In this document: one piece after another, positions 6,494 to 13,796 of the stretch
How the letters are laid out: every line of letters starts with the position of its first letter
Numbering within the stretch: the stretch's first letter is position 1
Notes under the pieces: generated by a model
The model's database searches: none
What the model was told of the DNA's origin: nothing
Seen by the model: only the letters and a program-made list of their open reading frames with translations
Translations under genes and position numbers: made by a program
Assembly: GCA_964519245.1 (NCBI GenBank)
Contig: CAZFLK010000128.1
Span: 1-17,246, forward strand
Direction: 5' to 3'
Source of the DNA: JAYPEY01 sp964519245
Lineage (GTDB): Bacteria > Verrucomicrobiota > Verrucomicrobiia > Limisphaerales > JAYPEY01
DNA: 17,246 nucleotides

Positions 6494-7438
6494 TCAGGGT
6501 TCACGGATGACCGCCGCCTTGTAAAGGTGTTGGGTCAGGCGGCGAATCTGTTTCTCCCAGGCAATGATGGAGGACCACTCGTCCGGAATCTCAAAGTAGC
6601 CGTAGTAGGCGCCTGCGAGCTGGCCGTAGATCGCGCCGGTGGTGTCGGCGTCGTCGCCCAGGTTGACCGCCTTCAAAGCGCCGTCCCGGAAGTTGTCGGT
6701 ATGGTGGAACGCCCATAGCGCGGCTTCCAGGGATTCCACCACGTAGCCAGAACCCCTGATTTCGGGCGGTTGCCGGCGTTTGAAAGAGCCGCCCGCGATC
6801 GTGGCAATCGGCTCGCAGAGGGGCTCGCGCTCCCAAAGCCCCGCCACCATCGAGTAGTTATCCGAAAGGAGGGTGTCCTTGTCCGTCTCGTGGAGCGCGC
6901 CGAGAATCAGGCTTGCGTAATAGCGGCAGGCGTCGAGGCAAGGGTCGACGCCGTGGGTGGTCCGGGAGCTGTCCCGGGCGCGATCGATTGCTTCCTTGGG
7001 GCTGCGGGCGAAGTAGAGTGGGATGGGCGCGAGGCGCATCAGGGAGCCGTTCCCGGCGCTGCGTTCATCAGTCGAACCGCAGTAGCCGTGGTGGGTCTGC
7101 TCGTAGAGTTCGACGGCGGCGCGAACGGTGGCGCCGATGTCGAAGCACTCATCGCGGCAGGACCAGTAACCGGCGCGATACCACTGGCGATAGCGGTCCA
7201 TTTGATCCACCTCGTCGAAACCTTGGCGGGCCAGCAGACTTTCAGCGAGGCACATGGCCATGGAGGTGTCGTCGGTCCACTCGCCGGGGCGCAGACGGAA
7301 AGGTCCCCCGCCGACCATGTCGTCGATGGGGTCGAAGGTTCCGGGCGATTTGAACTCGAGGGTCGTGCCGAGGGCGTCGCCGACAGCGAGCCCGAACATG
7401 GCGCCGAGGTAGCGATCAAAGTCCGGAGGGGCTTGCAT
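6494..7438 (-). CDS. ADP-ribosylglycohydrolase (DraG/ARH family), canonical type
   Basis: A 314-residue protein with the complete metal site of the DraG family, which hydrolyses ADP-ribose from modified proteins or small molecules using two divalent metals. Visible motifs are MFGLAVGDALG (14-24), WTDDTSMAMCLAESLL (metal ligands T55-D56-D57), SAGNGSLMRLAPIPL (about 140-155), and LGDDADTTGAIYGQLAGAYYG with the second metal triad at about 263-267. Length is typical for the family. I chose the ATG at 7438; an in-frame TTG at 7477 would add 13 residues without similarity. No clear Shine-Dalgarno is visible. Its 3' end faces the selenoprotein gene with only 13 bases between stops, and its 5' side is divergent to the glutathione peroxidase gene. 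The substrate is unknown. Confidence 0.92.
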   Translation of the reverse strand: MQAPPDFDRYLGAMFGLAVGDALGTTLEFKSPGTFDPIDDMVGGGPFRLRPGEWTDDTSMAMCLAESLLARQGFDEVDQMDRYRQWYRAGYWSCRDECFDIGATVRAAVELYEQTHHGYCGSTDERSAGNGSLMRLAPIPLYFARSPKEAIDRARDSSRTTHGVDPCLDACRYYASLILGALHETDKDTLLSDNYSMVAGLWEREPLCEPIATIAGGSFKRRQPPEIRGSGYVVESLEAALWAFHHTDNFRDGALKAVNLGDDADTTGAIYGQLAGAYYGYFEIPDEWSSIIAWEKQIRRLTQHLYKAAVIREP

Positions 7439-7470
7439 GATGGGCAATGAATTTAGCGCGGGCGTTCCAA

Positions 7471-7497
7471 TTGACAACGGTCAAAGCAAGTAGACAA
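7471..7497 (+). promoter_or_regulatory. TTGACA element with dyad in the divergent region before the glutathione peroxidase gene
   Basis: TTGACA (7471-7476) overlaps a perfect inverted repeat, TTGAC-AACG-GTCAA. A weak -10 candidate TAGACA follows at 7492-7497 after a short 15-base gap. A second TTGACA lies at 7596-7601, 36 bases before the peroxidase ATG, but without a recognisable -10. Either could drive the peroxidase, and the dyad could bind a regulator. Weak evidence. Confidence 0.25.
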
Positions 7498-7631
7498 GGG
7501 AGATGCAAGGGCCGGCTCGTGAGGGGGGCTCCCCCTCCTGTCGAATGAGGGTGTGGCGAACTGTCCCCAGAGGGCTGCGATGACCGGGGCGTCGGTTGAC
7601 AAGGGGCAAACCGAGGGCAGGTTGGGCCGCA

Positions 7632-8213
7632 ATGACAAAACAGATATCAGGAAAGAAAGCCGCCCCGAAGTGGGCGCTTGCGTTGTTCGCCGGGTTGATC
7701 TGGGTTTCTGCTGCGCCGGCGGAAACGCCATTATCGGAGATTCCAGTGAAGGACATCGATGGCAAGGAGCGGATGCTGGGCGAGTTCAAGGGGAAGGCGA
7801 TCCTGATCGTCAACGTGGCCTCGAAATGTGGCTACACGTCCCAGTATGAGGGGCTCGAGAAACTTTATCAGCAGCACAAGGGAGAGGGACTGGTGATCGC
7901 GGGGTTTCCGTGCAATCAGTTCTTTGGCCAGGAACCGGGCAGCAACGAGGATATCAAGGCATTCTGTAGCGAGCGGTATGGCGTATCCTTCCCCATGTTT
8001 GCCAAGTTGGACGTGAAGGGCCCCGGACAGCATCCTCTCTTCAAAGCCCTAACCGGTGAAGGTTCGCCCCTTCCCGGCAAGGTTTCCTGGAACTTCAACA
8101 AGTTCCTCGTGGATCGCGAGGGTAAGCTGGTCGCTCGGTTTGGCTCCAGCACGAAGCCTTCCAGCAAGAAGTTGTTGCAGGCGATCAACGAGGCGTTACA
8201 GGGTAAGCCTTGA
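7632..8213 (+). CDS. Exported glutathione peroxidase family protein (Cys type)
   Basis: A 193-residue thioredoxin-fold peroxidase that reduces hydroperoxides, in bacteria usually with thioredoxin. Residues 1-30 form a signal peptide: basic start MTKQISGKK, hydrophobic WALALFAGLIWVS, then AAPA before ETPL. The peroxidatic residue is Cys66 in NVASKCGYTSQY, where some relatives have selenocysteine. The second motif FPCNQFFGQEPGS (92-104) includes the likely resolving Cys94, and WNFNKFLVDREG (153-164) supplies the catalytic Trp/Asn. The domain is full length, and location is the periplasm or cell surface. The ATG at 7632 begins the signal peptide; a TTG at 7596 would place 12 polar residues in front. 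The next gene begins 32 bases later on the same strand, so the two are probably co-transcribed. Confidence 0.93.
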   Translation: MTKQISGKKAAPKWALALFAGLIWVSAAPAETPLSEIPVKDIDGKERMLGEFKGKAILIVNVASKCGYTSQYEGLEKLYQQHKGEGLVIAGFPCNQFFGQEPGSNEDIKAFCSERYGVSFPMFAKLDVKGPGQHPLFKALTGEGSPLPGKVSWNFNKFLVDREGKLVARFGSSTKPSSKKLLQAINEALQGKP

Positions 8214-8245
8214 TCCGGGGCAGATCAGTCGCGAAGCTCGCCATC

Positions 8246-8611
8246 ATGGAAAACATCCTCACCATCCTCTCGGTTGTGGTCGCCCTGGGCATATTCAACG
8301 TCTGGGTATTGCGTTTTCGTCAGCCGACGAGTTGGCGCGGCGGCGACGCGAAGAGCATGAAGGAGGAGTTCGCGGTGTATGGTTTGCCGGACTGGATTCT
8401 TTATGTGGTTGGGGGGCTCAAGCTTGGTTTGGCGGGGCTGCTGATTGCGGCGATTTGGTTTCCGGCGGCGAGGCCCATCGGCGGCGGCGGGCTGGCGGCG
8501 CTGATGGTCGGCGCCTTGGTGATGCATGTCCGGGTCAAGGATCCCGCCCGCAAGTCCGCCCCCGCGGTTTGTATGCTGGCGATGTCATTGGCGTTGGCCT
8601 TGATCCAATGA
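8246..8611 (+). CDS. DoxX-like membrane protein
   Basis: A 121-residue membrane protein with four hydrophobic segments (about residues 4-20, 45-70, 73-90 and 100-118). The loop FRQPTSWRGGDAKSMKEEFAVYGLPDWILYVVGGLKLG has the E-F-x-x-Y-G-L-P-x-W pattern of DoxX-like proteins. It follows the exported peroxidase on the same strand. The ATG at 8246 is chosen because the first helix starts there; a TTG at 8210 would overlap the upstream stop. No Shine-Dalgarno is apparent. Function is unknown, and a role in membrane redox or quinone chemistry is only suggested by family relatives. It is not closely similar in sequence to the DoxX-like protein at 3721-4083. Confidence 0.75.
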   Translation: MENILTILSVVVALGIFNVWVLRFRQPTSWRGGDAKSMKEEFAVYGLPDWILYVVGGLKLGLAGLLIAAIWFPAARPIGGGGLAALMVGALVMHVRVKDPARKSAPAVCMLAMSLALALIQ

Positions 8612-8678
8612 GCAAGCGCGTTGCTGTGCGCGCGTTTCAAGGTCATGTGCGAGCTCTTGTTTCGCGGGGAGGGATTGG

Positions 8679-9911
8679 ATGAAGCGATCTCATGACGTTG
8701 TCATCGTCGGCGCGGGTGTTGCCGGCCTGAGTTGCGCGCGGGCGCTGCATGAGGCGGGGCGCGATATTCTTGTATTGGATGCCGCCGACGGAGTCGGGGG
8801 GCGGGTGCGAACGGATGCCTGCGAGGGGTTTCTCTTGGATCGAGGGTTCCAAGTCTTGCTAACGGCCTACCCCGAAGCCCGAAAGACGCTGGATTACGAT
8901 CGCCTGCGCTTGCAGAGATTCTACCCGGGGGCCCTGGTCCGATTTGCCGGGAATTGGCATCGGGTCGCTGATCCCATGCGCCGGCCATTCGCTGGAGCGC
9001 TCAGTGTCTTCAATCCAATCGGCTCCCTGGCTGACAAGCTGCGCGTGGGACGACTCCGATTCACCGGGGGGCGTCGCCATGAGGCCGGGCCGGAGCAGGA
9101 CACCCTGAGCGCGCTGCGGCAAGAGGGTTTTACCGATGCCATGATCGAGCGATTTCTGAGGCCCTTTCTCGGGGGTGTTTTCCTGGAAACGGAGCTTCGG
9201 ACGACCGCTCGCAAGTTTGCCTCGGTCTGGCGTCGCTTCGCCGCTGGGGATATAGCAGTCCCGGCGGAAGGGATGGGCCGGATCCCGGCTCAGTTGGCGG
9301 ACGCGCTGCCGAAGAGCGCGATCTGTCTCGGGAGTCGCGTCGATTGTGTGGGAGCGGGAGAAGTCCGCCTGCAAAGCGGGGAGGTCATCGCGGCCGCAAG
9401 CGTCGTTGTCGCCACGGAGGCGGGGGAGGCGTCGCGTCTGCTTGATGGCTGTCTGGAGGCGCCGGAGTTCAATCGTGTTTCCTGCCTTTACTACGAAGCG
9501 CCCAAGCCGCCGATCAAGGGGGCGATCCTGGCTTTGAACGGGGAGGGCTCGGGGCCGATCAACAACTTGACGGTCATGAGTGAAGTCTCCGCCCGCTATG
9601 CGCCCCGTGGGAAGTCCCTGGTATCGACAACCGTATTGAATGGGTGTGCGTCAGATGTCGCAGTCCTGGAAGGGGAGGCAAGGGCCCAGCTACGGGAGTG
9701 GTTCGGTCAACAAGTGGATGCTTGGAACATGTTGCGACATTATCGGATCAAGCAGGCGGTTCCGTTTCAGCCATCGAGCTCGACAGTGAAACCCAGGGTT
9801 CGAAAGGGCGTTTACGTATGCGGCGACCACTGCGATTTGGCCTCGCTGGATTCTGCGATGGCCAGCGGGCGCGCCGCCGCCTCTTGCTTGCTGGAGAAAC
9901 GTGAGACGTGA
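8679..9911 (+). CDS. FAD-dependent amine-oxidase-like oxidoreductase
   Basis: A 410-residue flavoprotein of the amine oxidase / protoporphyrinogen oxidase / phytoene desaturase superfamily. The dinucleotide-binding motif is VVIVGAGVAGLSCARALHEAG (GAGVAG at 11-16), followed by the GG motif DGVGGRVRTD (about 36-45), and the C-terminal FAD motif is GVYVCGDHCDLASLDSAMASGRAAA. Helical substrate-domain segments such as RFLRPFLGGVFLE are typical. Function beyond FAD-dependent oxidation cannot be read; pigment, quinone or amine substrates are all possible. GGGGAGGG five bases before the ATG is a strong ribosome binding site, unusual in this window. No signal peptide. It opens the redox-rich region leading to the photolyase; the following gene is convergent. 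Confidence 0.88.
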   Translation: MKRSHDVVIVGAGVAGLSCARALHEAGRDILVLDAADGVGGRVRTDACEGFLLDRGFQVLLTAYPEARKTLDYDRLRLQRFYPGALVRFAGNWHRVADPMRRPFAGALSVFNPIGSLADKLRVGRLRFTGGRRHEAGPEQDTLSALRQEGFTDAMIERFLRPFLGGVFLETELRTTARKFASVWRRFAAGDIAVPAEGMGRIPAQLADALPKSAICLGSRVDCVGAGEVRLQSGEVIAAASVVVATEAGEASRLLDGCLEAPEFNRVSCLYYEAPKPPIKGAILALNGEGSGPINNLTVMSEVSARYAPRGKSLVSTTVLNGCASDVAVLEGEARAQLREWFGQQVDAWNMLRHYRIKQAVPFQPSSSTVKPRVRKGVYVCGDHCDLASLDSAMASGRAAASCLLEKRET

Positions 9912-9927
9912 GGCGGCTAAGTCCCGC

Positions 9928-10557
9928 TCACTGAGAGGAGTCATTCTGCGGAGGAGCGGTCGATTTGATCGGTTGGGAGGATCGCTCTTGCGGGGATCGC
10001 CGATAGGCTTTGATCCACTTGAGCTCGAGGGAGAAAGGGCCAGGTTGCTTGTCGGCGAGGATCATCCCCAGCAGGCGGATCTTGCTTGGCTCGAAGGGGT
10101 ATTGACTGAGGTTATATCCGCGAAAACTTTGTTTGAGTTTGGCGAAGGGGACGTCGACCACAATCCACTGACCGGCCTGAGTCTCGAAGGAACCCGAGTA
10201 GGAGACCGGCCAACCGCGGAAGCGGGAGTCGGTGTTGAAGCGGACTTGATAGGTTCGTCCGTCACCGCGGACCTTGAGTCGCACGCCGTCGTAGTTGGAA
10301 AGGTCCAGGCGTTCTGATTTTCGGATGGATGAGAACCCGCCGTTGTTTTCGAGCGAAAGGATTCCGGAGAAGCGGAGGCCGTTGGCAGAATAGGCGGGGC
10401 CGCCGGATGAACGTCCGCCCATCACGCCGTCGTTGACTGCCCGCCATCCAGTGAGCGAGTCCTGGTCGTCGAAGCGATGGAGTTCGAGCTCGTCGGCGGC
10501 CCCGGGGGAGGCCGTCAGGTGGGCGGCAATCGCGAAGGTGAGGAAAAGTGGTTTCAC
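9928..10557 (-). CDS. Secreted CIA30-family protein
   Basis: A 209-residue protein with an N-terminal signal peptide (about 1-21, MKPLFLTFAIAAHLTASPGA then ADE). The rest is a CIA30 / galactose-binding-like beta-sandwich: FDDQDSLTGWRAVNDGVMGG (29-48), FSGILSLENNGGFSSIRK, DGVRLKVRGDGRTYQVRFNT, WIVVDVPFAKL, and KIRLLGMILADKQPGPFSLELKWI. In mitochondria CIA30 assists complex I assembly; bacterial members occur alone or with SDR and photolyase genes and have no settled role. The start is a GTG at 10557, since the signal peptide begins exactly there; no Shine-Dalgarno is seen. The C-terminal 25 residues are a polar Ser/Pro/Gln tail. It is convergent with the FAD protein and divergent from the ADP-ribosylglycohydrolase-like gene. 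Confidence 0.88.
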   Translation of the reverse strand: MKPLFLTFAIAAHLTASPGAADELELHRFDDQDSLTGWRAVNDGVMGGRSSGGPAYSANGLRFSGILSLENNGGFSSIRKSERLDLSNYDGVRLKVRGDGRTYQVRFNTDSRFRGWPVSYSGSFETQAGQWIVVDVPFAKLKQSFRGYNLSQYPFEPSKIRLLGMILADKQPGPFSLELKWIKAYRRSPQERSSQPIKSTAPPQNDSSQ

Positions 10558-10606
10558 ACTGGGAAGGTCGACGAGACGTCGCGGGAGTCAACCGTGGCGG
10601 CATCGT

Positions 10607-10635
10607 TTGACAGGGGCGGTTGCCGGGAAGCTGAA
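10607..10635 (+). promoter_or_regulatory. TTGACA element upstream of the divergent ADP-ribosylglycohydrolase-like gene
   Basis: TTGACA at 10607-10612 is a perfect -35 hexamer 48 bases before the GTG start. A poor -10 (GCTGAA, 10630-10635) sits 17 bases later, which would give a leader of about 13 bases. Weak evidence without a good -10. Confidence 0.25.
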
Positions 10636-10654
10636 TGGCGCTAGCTTCCGCGCC

Positions 10655-11725
10655 GTGTCATCGGAAACAATCACATTTGACGCGCCGTTCGGGTCGGGAC
10701 TTGGGAGCCGGCTTGCAGGAATGGTGTGGGGCAGTTTGATCGGCGATGCGCTGGCCATGCCGGCGCACTGGTATTACAACCGGACCCAGTTGCATATCGA
10801 TTACGGCGAAATTCGCGATTTTGTCGCCCCGAGAAATCCGCACCCGGGCAGCATTCTTTGGCGGTCCGAATACACAGCGACCAATCCCCGGGGGGAGATC
10901 CTGCATGATCAGGCGCGCCATTGGGGGCGGAAGGGAGTGCATTACCATCAGTTCCTCAAGGCCGGGGAGAATACGCTGAACCTGAAGCTGGCCCTGTTGC
11001 TTGGCCGCACGTTGATGTCGGCGGGCCGTTACGACGCCGACGCTTATCTGGACGCCTACATTGAGTTCATGACAACTCCGGGAAACCACAACGACACTTA
11101 CATTGAGGAGTGTCACCGGGAGTTCTTCAAGCGTTACGCGCGCGGTCTTCGTCCGCGGAAATGCGGCGGTGAGGATATCCACATCGGCGGTTTGGCCTCG
11201 GTTGCCGTGCTGTGCGCCTGGGCGCATGGCGAGGCGGCGGAGGCGGTTCCGCTTGTTCGCGAGCACGTGGGCCTGACTCACCGGAGTCGGGAGACGCTTC
11301 AGGCCGCGGAGACATTGACCCGAATGCTTTGCGATCTGCTTCACGGTGAGGTCATGACAGAAGCCATGAAGCGTCGGGCTCCCGCGTGGTTGAAGTTGAA
11401 AGACGCGATCCAATGGGGGAGGGAACCGAACAGCGTCGTCGTTGGCCAACGTTTCAGCCCGGCCTGTTATATCAAGGAGGCGTTCCCAGCGACGCTCTAC
11501 CTCGCTTGGAAGTATGCCGGTCACCTGGAGTCGGGCCTGATCGCCAACACCAATCTGGGCGGGGACAACTGTCATCGTGGCGCGGCGCTTGGCGCATTGC
11601 TGGGCGCTGCGGGAGGCGTGTCTTCCGTGCCATCCCGATGGCGGGAAGGCCTTCTGGCCGGCGGGGACGTCGACGCGTTCCTGGCGGGGCTTCCGACAGT
11701 CGAAACCGAGTCCCATGAAGCTTGA
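10655..11725 (+). CDS. Divergent ADP-ribosylglycohydrolase-fold protein lacking the canonical metal motifs
   Basis: A 356-residue protein with the ADP-ribosylglycohydrolase fold: RLAGMVWGSLIGDALAMPAH (19-38) at the N-terminus, ENTLNLKLALLLG, ACYIKEAFPATLYLAWKY and a C-terminal TNLGGDNCHRGAALGALLG (GGDNCHRG about 302-309). The usual TDDT motif after the first helix is absent, and the usual GGD-x-DT-x-GA is replaced by GGDNCHRG. A possible substitute metal motif is GNHNDTYIEECHREF. Catalysis may therefore be altered or a different substrate used. The GTG at 10655 is preferred because the fold begins about 20 residues later; the frame is open further upstream without similarity. Its 3' end overlaps the next gene by 11 bases, suggesting translational coupling. 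Compare the canonical member at 6494-7438. Confidence 0.85.
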   Translation: MSSETITFDAPFGSGLGSRLAGMVWGSLIGDALAMPAHWYYNRTQLHIDYGEIRDFVAPRNPHPGSILWRSEYTATNPRGEILHDQARHWGRKGVHYHQFLKAGENTLNLKLALLLGRTLMSAGRYDADAYLDAYIEFMTTPGNHNDTYIEECHREFFKRYARGLRPRKCGGEDIHIGGLASVAVLCAWAHGEAAEAVPLVREHVGLTHRSRETLQAAETLTRMLCDLLHGEVMTEAMKRRAPAWLKLKDAIQWGREPNSVVVGQRFSPACYIKEAFPATLYLAWKYAGHLESGLIANTNLGGDNCHRGAALGALLGAAGGVSSVPSRWREGLLAGGDVDAFLAGLPTVETESHEA

Positions 11726-12149
11726 GCTCGAGACCCTGATCCTGCTGGGACATCTGGCGGCGACGCTGTTCATGGTGGGGGTGATCTGGTTCGTTCAGGT
11801 CGTGCACTATCCCTTGTTTGCGAAAGTTGGCGCGACTGCATTTGCGGCGTATGAGAGAGAGCATGTCCGCCGCACTGGGTGGGTGTTGTTGTTTCCCATG
11901 ACGCTGGAGTTGGCGCTGTCCGTCTGGGTTGTGATCCTTCTGGGTGGTCGGATGGCTTGGGCCGGCCTCGTTCTGGTGGGGCTCATCTGGGGCATGACCT
12001 GGGCTGTGCAGGTTCCCGCTCACCGACGCTTGGAATCCGGTTTCGACCCGATGGCGTGTCGCCGGTTGGTCCGCACCAACTGGGCGCGGACGGTTGCATG
12101 GACTTTGAGGGGAGGCGTGGCGCTCGCCATGACGCCTGCAATGTCATGA
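11715..12149 (+). CDS. Small integral membrane protein, unknown function
   Basis: A 144-residue protein with about four hydrophobic helices (residues 5-25, 57-78, 80-100 and 125-143). Conserved-looking loops are VVHYPLFAKVG, YEREHVRRTGWVLLFPM, VPAHRRLESGF and RLVRTNWARTVAWTLRG. The pattern W-x-x-Q-V-V-H-Y-P-L-F with a later V-P-x-H and N-W-x-R-T recurs in uncharacterised bacterial membrane proteins and faintly recalls DUF1772/anthrone-oxygenase-like proteins. Buried His and Arg residues could bind a cofactor or quinone, which is speculation. The ATG lies 11 bases inside the end of the upstream gene, and the stop overlaps the next start in an ATGA junction, so the three genes are very likely one operon. 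Confidence 0.78.
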   Translation: MKLELETLILLGHLAATLFMVGVIWFVQVVHYPLFAKVGATAFAAYEREHVRRTGWVLLFPMTLELALSVWVVILLGGRMAWAGLVLVGLIWGMTWAVQVPAHRRLESGFDPMACRRLVRTNWARTVAWTLRGGVALAMTPAMS

Positions 12150-12553
12150 AGCGGGCTGATTCATCGCCCCGTTGGATGTACGTCGCACTGACGCTTGCGG
12201 CGGTTTACAACCTCCTCTGGGGCGCGTTCGTCATCTTCTTTCCAAGCGCTGTCTTTGATTGGGTGGGCATGCCTCAACCGACTTACCCGCAGCTGTGGCA
12301 GTGCATTGGAATGATCGTGGGAGTCTACGGCGTGGGGTACGGAATTGCGGCCTATGATCCGGTCCGGCATTGGCCCATCGTCCTGGTTGGTTTCCTGGGG
12401 AAGGTCTTTGGTCCCATCGGCATGATCCAGGCCTTGGCGACGGGGGCGCTGCCGGCTGCGTTTGCTCTGAACTGCGTGGGCAATGATGTGGTCTGGTGGA
12501 TCCCGTTTGCCTTGATCCTGCGGCATGCCTGGCGATGTGAGCGAAACTCGTGA
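12146..12553 (+). CDS. Small integral membrane protein, unknown function
   Basis: A 135-residue protein with four predicted hydrophobic segments: residues 12-32 (VALTLAAVYNLLWGAFVIFF), 52-70 (CIGMIVGVYGVGYGIAA), 78-100 and 110-128. Notable polar features are DWVGMPQPTYPQLWQCIGM and LNCVGNDVVWWIPF. I recognise no named family. It starts in the ATGA overlap with the previous gene, so both are probably made at similar levels and may form a membrane complex. Its stop is followed by a promoter-like TTGACA, suggesting that transcription may restart for the next gene. Confidence 0.75.
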   Translation: MKRADSSPRWMYVALTLAAVYNLLWGAFVIFFPSAVFDWVGMPQPTYPQLWQCIGMIVGVYGVGYGIAAYDPVRHWPIVLVGFLGKVFGPIGMIQALATGALPAAFALNCVGNDVVWWIPFALILRHAWRCERNS

Positions 12554-12575
12554 CCGCTTGGAATTGCGGGAGCCA

Positions 12576-12604
12576 TTGACAATCGTTCAATCGCGACAAG
12601 CTTT
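12576..12604 (+). promoter_or_regulatory. Putative promoter for the photolyase-side gene cluster
   Basis: TTGACA (12576-12581) is a perfect -35. AGCTTT at 12599-12604 is a poor -10 at 17-base spacing. The ATG is at 12610, so any transcript would have almost no leader, in line with the lack of a Shine-Dalgarno. The -35 overlaps an imperfect dyad, TTGA-CAATCGT-TCAA, similar to the one at 7471. Confidence 0.3.
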
Positions 12605-12609
12605 CCCAC

Positions 12610-13794
12610 ATGAGTGTCATTGAACCCAGATTGGACGCAGGAGTGTCAGCCGGCGACGGCTTGTCGCGTCCTGTCGAAGAAACGTATCCGCGGGCGCGTC
12701 TTCGGCTGGGCATTGCGTCGGTTGGCGCGATCGTCACCGTTTGCGCGATGGCATTGATCTTCGATGTGGCCGCTTGGTTGGAGACGATTGCCAGCGATGG
12801 ACCGCTGGGGGATTTGAAAGCCCTGGGCGTCTACGTAGGTTTCTTTCTGCTGCTGGGGGCGGCTTTCGACCTGGTGGGCGGCAGGATCTTACCCTTGGCG
12901 CATGGTCGGCCGACGCAGTCGCGTTGGGTGTTTGGGGTTGGTCTTGTTCGCGGCATCGTCCTGCACGGCGCCTTTCAGTTCCTCTGCGCCTGGGGGCTGT
13001 TGCATTCACTGCGGTCGGGAGGTTGGCCGATGGCGGCGGCTTTTATCGTCGGCGCTTTTTTGTTCCTGACGGTTGCGCAGCGAACGCTGGTCAAGTTGCT
13101 TGGCGATGTTCGCGAGGAGGAGCGATCGCCATTTCCTGCAAAGTCGGTTGGGACGTTGGTTTCTGCGGAGGAGGGGTTTGCCGGCGGAATCACCGGTCTG
13201 CCCGGGTTGGAGCGAATTGATCTTCCGGGGAGGTGGCGATCGGAGTGGCCCGCCGGGCAGATCCAGTTGGCGTTGGCGCGTCGTCGCTACGCAGTTCAGT
13301 CGGGCTTGTATTGGAAAGGGTTGGCTCTGGCCGTTGCCTGGAACGTGGCGGGAGCTGCGTTCGCTGCCTGGGTTGTTGGAGCGCCCGAGGGCAGCGTCAG
13401 TGAGGTGGCGGTGTTCTCCCTCTTGGTCACACTTTGGAGTTTTGTCGGATTGCTGGTTCTCCCGACCGCGAGTCGCAACGCGGTGATCGCGATGGATCGG
13501 GAAATGATCAGGCAGGGGCGTTCTGCGGAAGAATTGGCTGAGTTCGCCGCCGATTGCGCGCTCCTGCAGGATGGCGAGATTGCGCGCAATGACCGGGTTG
13601 AGACCTTCTTTCACCCCATTCCTTCGCTCGAGCAGCGTTGGGTGGGGCTGGAGACACAAGCCAGTGGTTTTGCAGGATGGAATGCTTCCCGCCAGATGCT
13701 CTACTTTTCCTGGCCGATGCTCGGCATGGTGTCACGCGCAGTGCATGGCAATGTCGGCCGCCCGACCTTCTGGGTGATGCCGCCCGCTGATTGA
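12610..13794 (+). CDS. Polytopic membrane protein, possibly a degenerate M48-like relative
   Basis: A 394-residue protein with a polar N-terminus (1-33), four hydrophobic segments between about 35 and 155, a soluble section (about 160-230), two more segments (about 233-258 and 265-292), then a soluble C-terminal part. The soluble section includes GGITGLPGLERIDLPGRW and the last part contains SRNAVIAMDREMIRQG, FAADCALLQDGE and VETFFHPIPSLEQR. The spacing of a D-rich helix followed by F-H-P-x-P-S-x-x-x-R recalls the region after the active site in M48 membrane metallopeptidases, but there is no HExxH, so I do not call it a peptidase. The stop is two bases before the next ATG. No Shine-Dalgarno is visible. 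The gene is probably real and cotranscribed with the flavoprotein, SDR and photolyase genes. Confidence 0.78.
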   Translation: MSVIEPRLDAGVSAGDGLSRPVEETYPRARLRLGIASVGAIVTVCAMALIFDVAAWLETIASDGPLGDLKALGVYVGFFLLLGAAFDLVGGRILPLAHGRPTQSRWVFGVGLVRGIVLHGAFQFLCAWGLLHSLRSGGWPMAAAFIVGAFLFLTVAQRTLVKLLGDVREEERSPFPAKSVGTLVSAEEGFAGGITGLPGLERIDLPGRWRSEWPAGQIQLALARRRYAVQSGLYWKGLALAVAWNVAGAAFAAWVVGAPEGSVSEVAVFSLLVTLWSFVGLLVLPTASRNAVIAMDREMIRQGRSAEELAEFAADCALLQDGEIARNDRVETFFHPIPSLEQRWVGLETQASGFAGWNASRQMLYFSWPMLGMVSRAVHGNVGRPTFWVMPPAD

Positions 13795-13796
13795 TC

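Noticed and set aside
10658..11773. Minus-strand open frame of 371 codons
   Set aside because: It is antisense to the ADP-ribosylglycohydrolase-like gene, which has clear family motifs.
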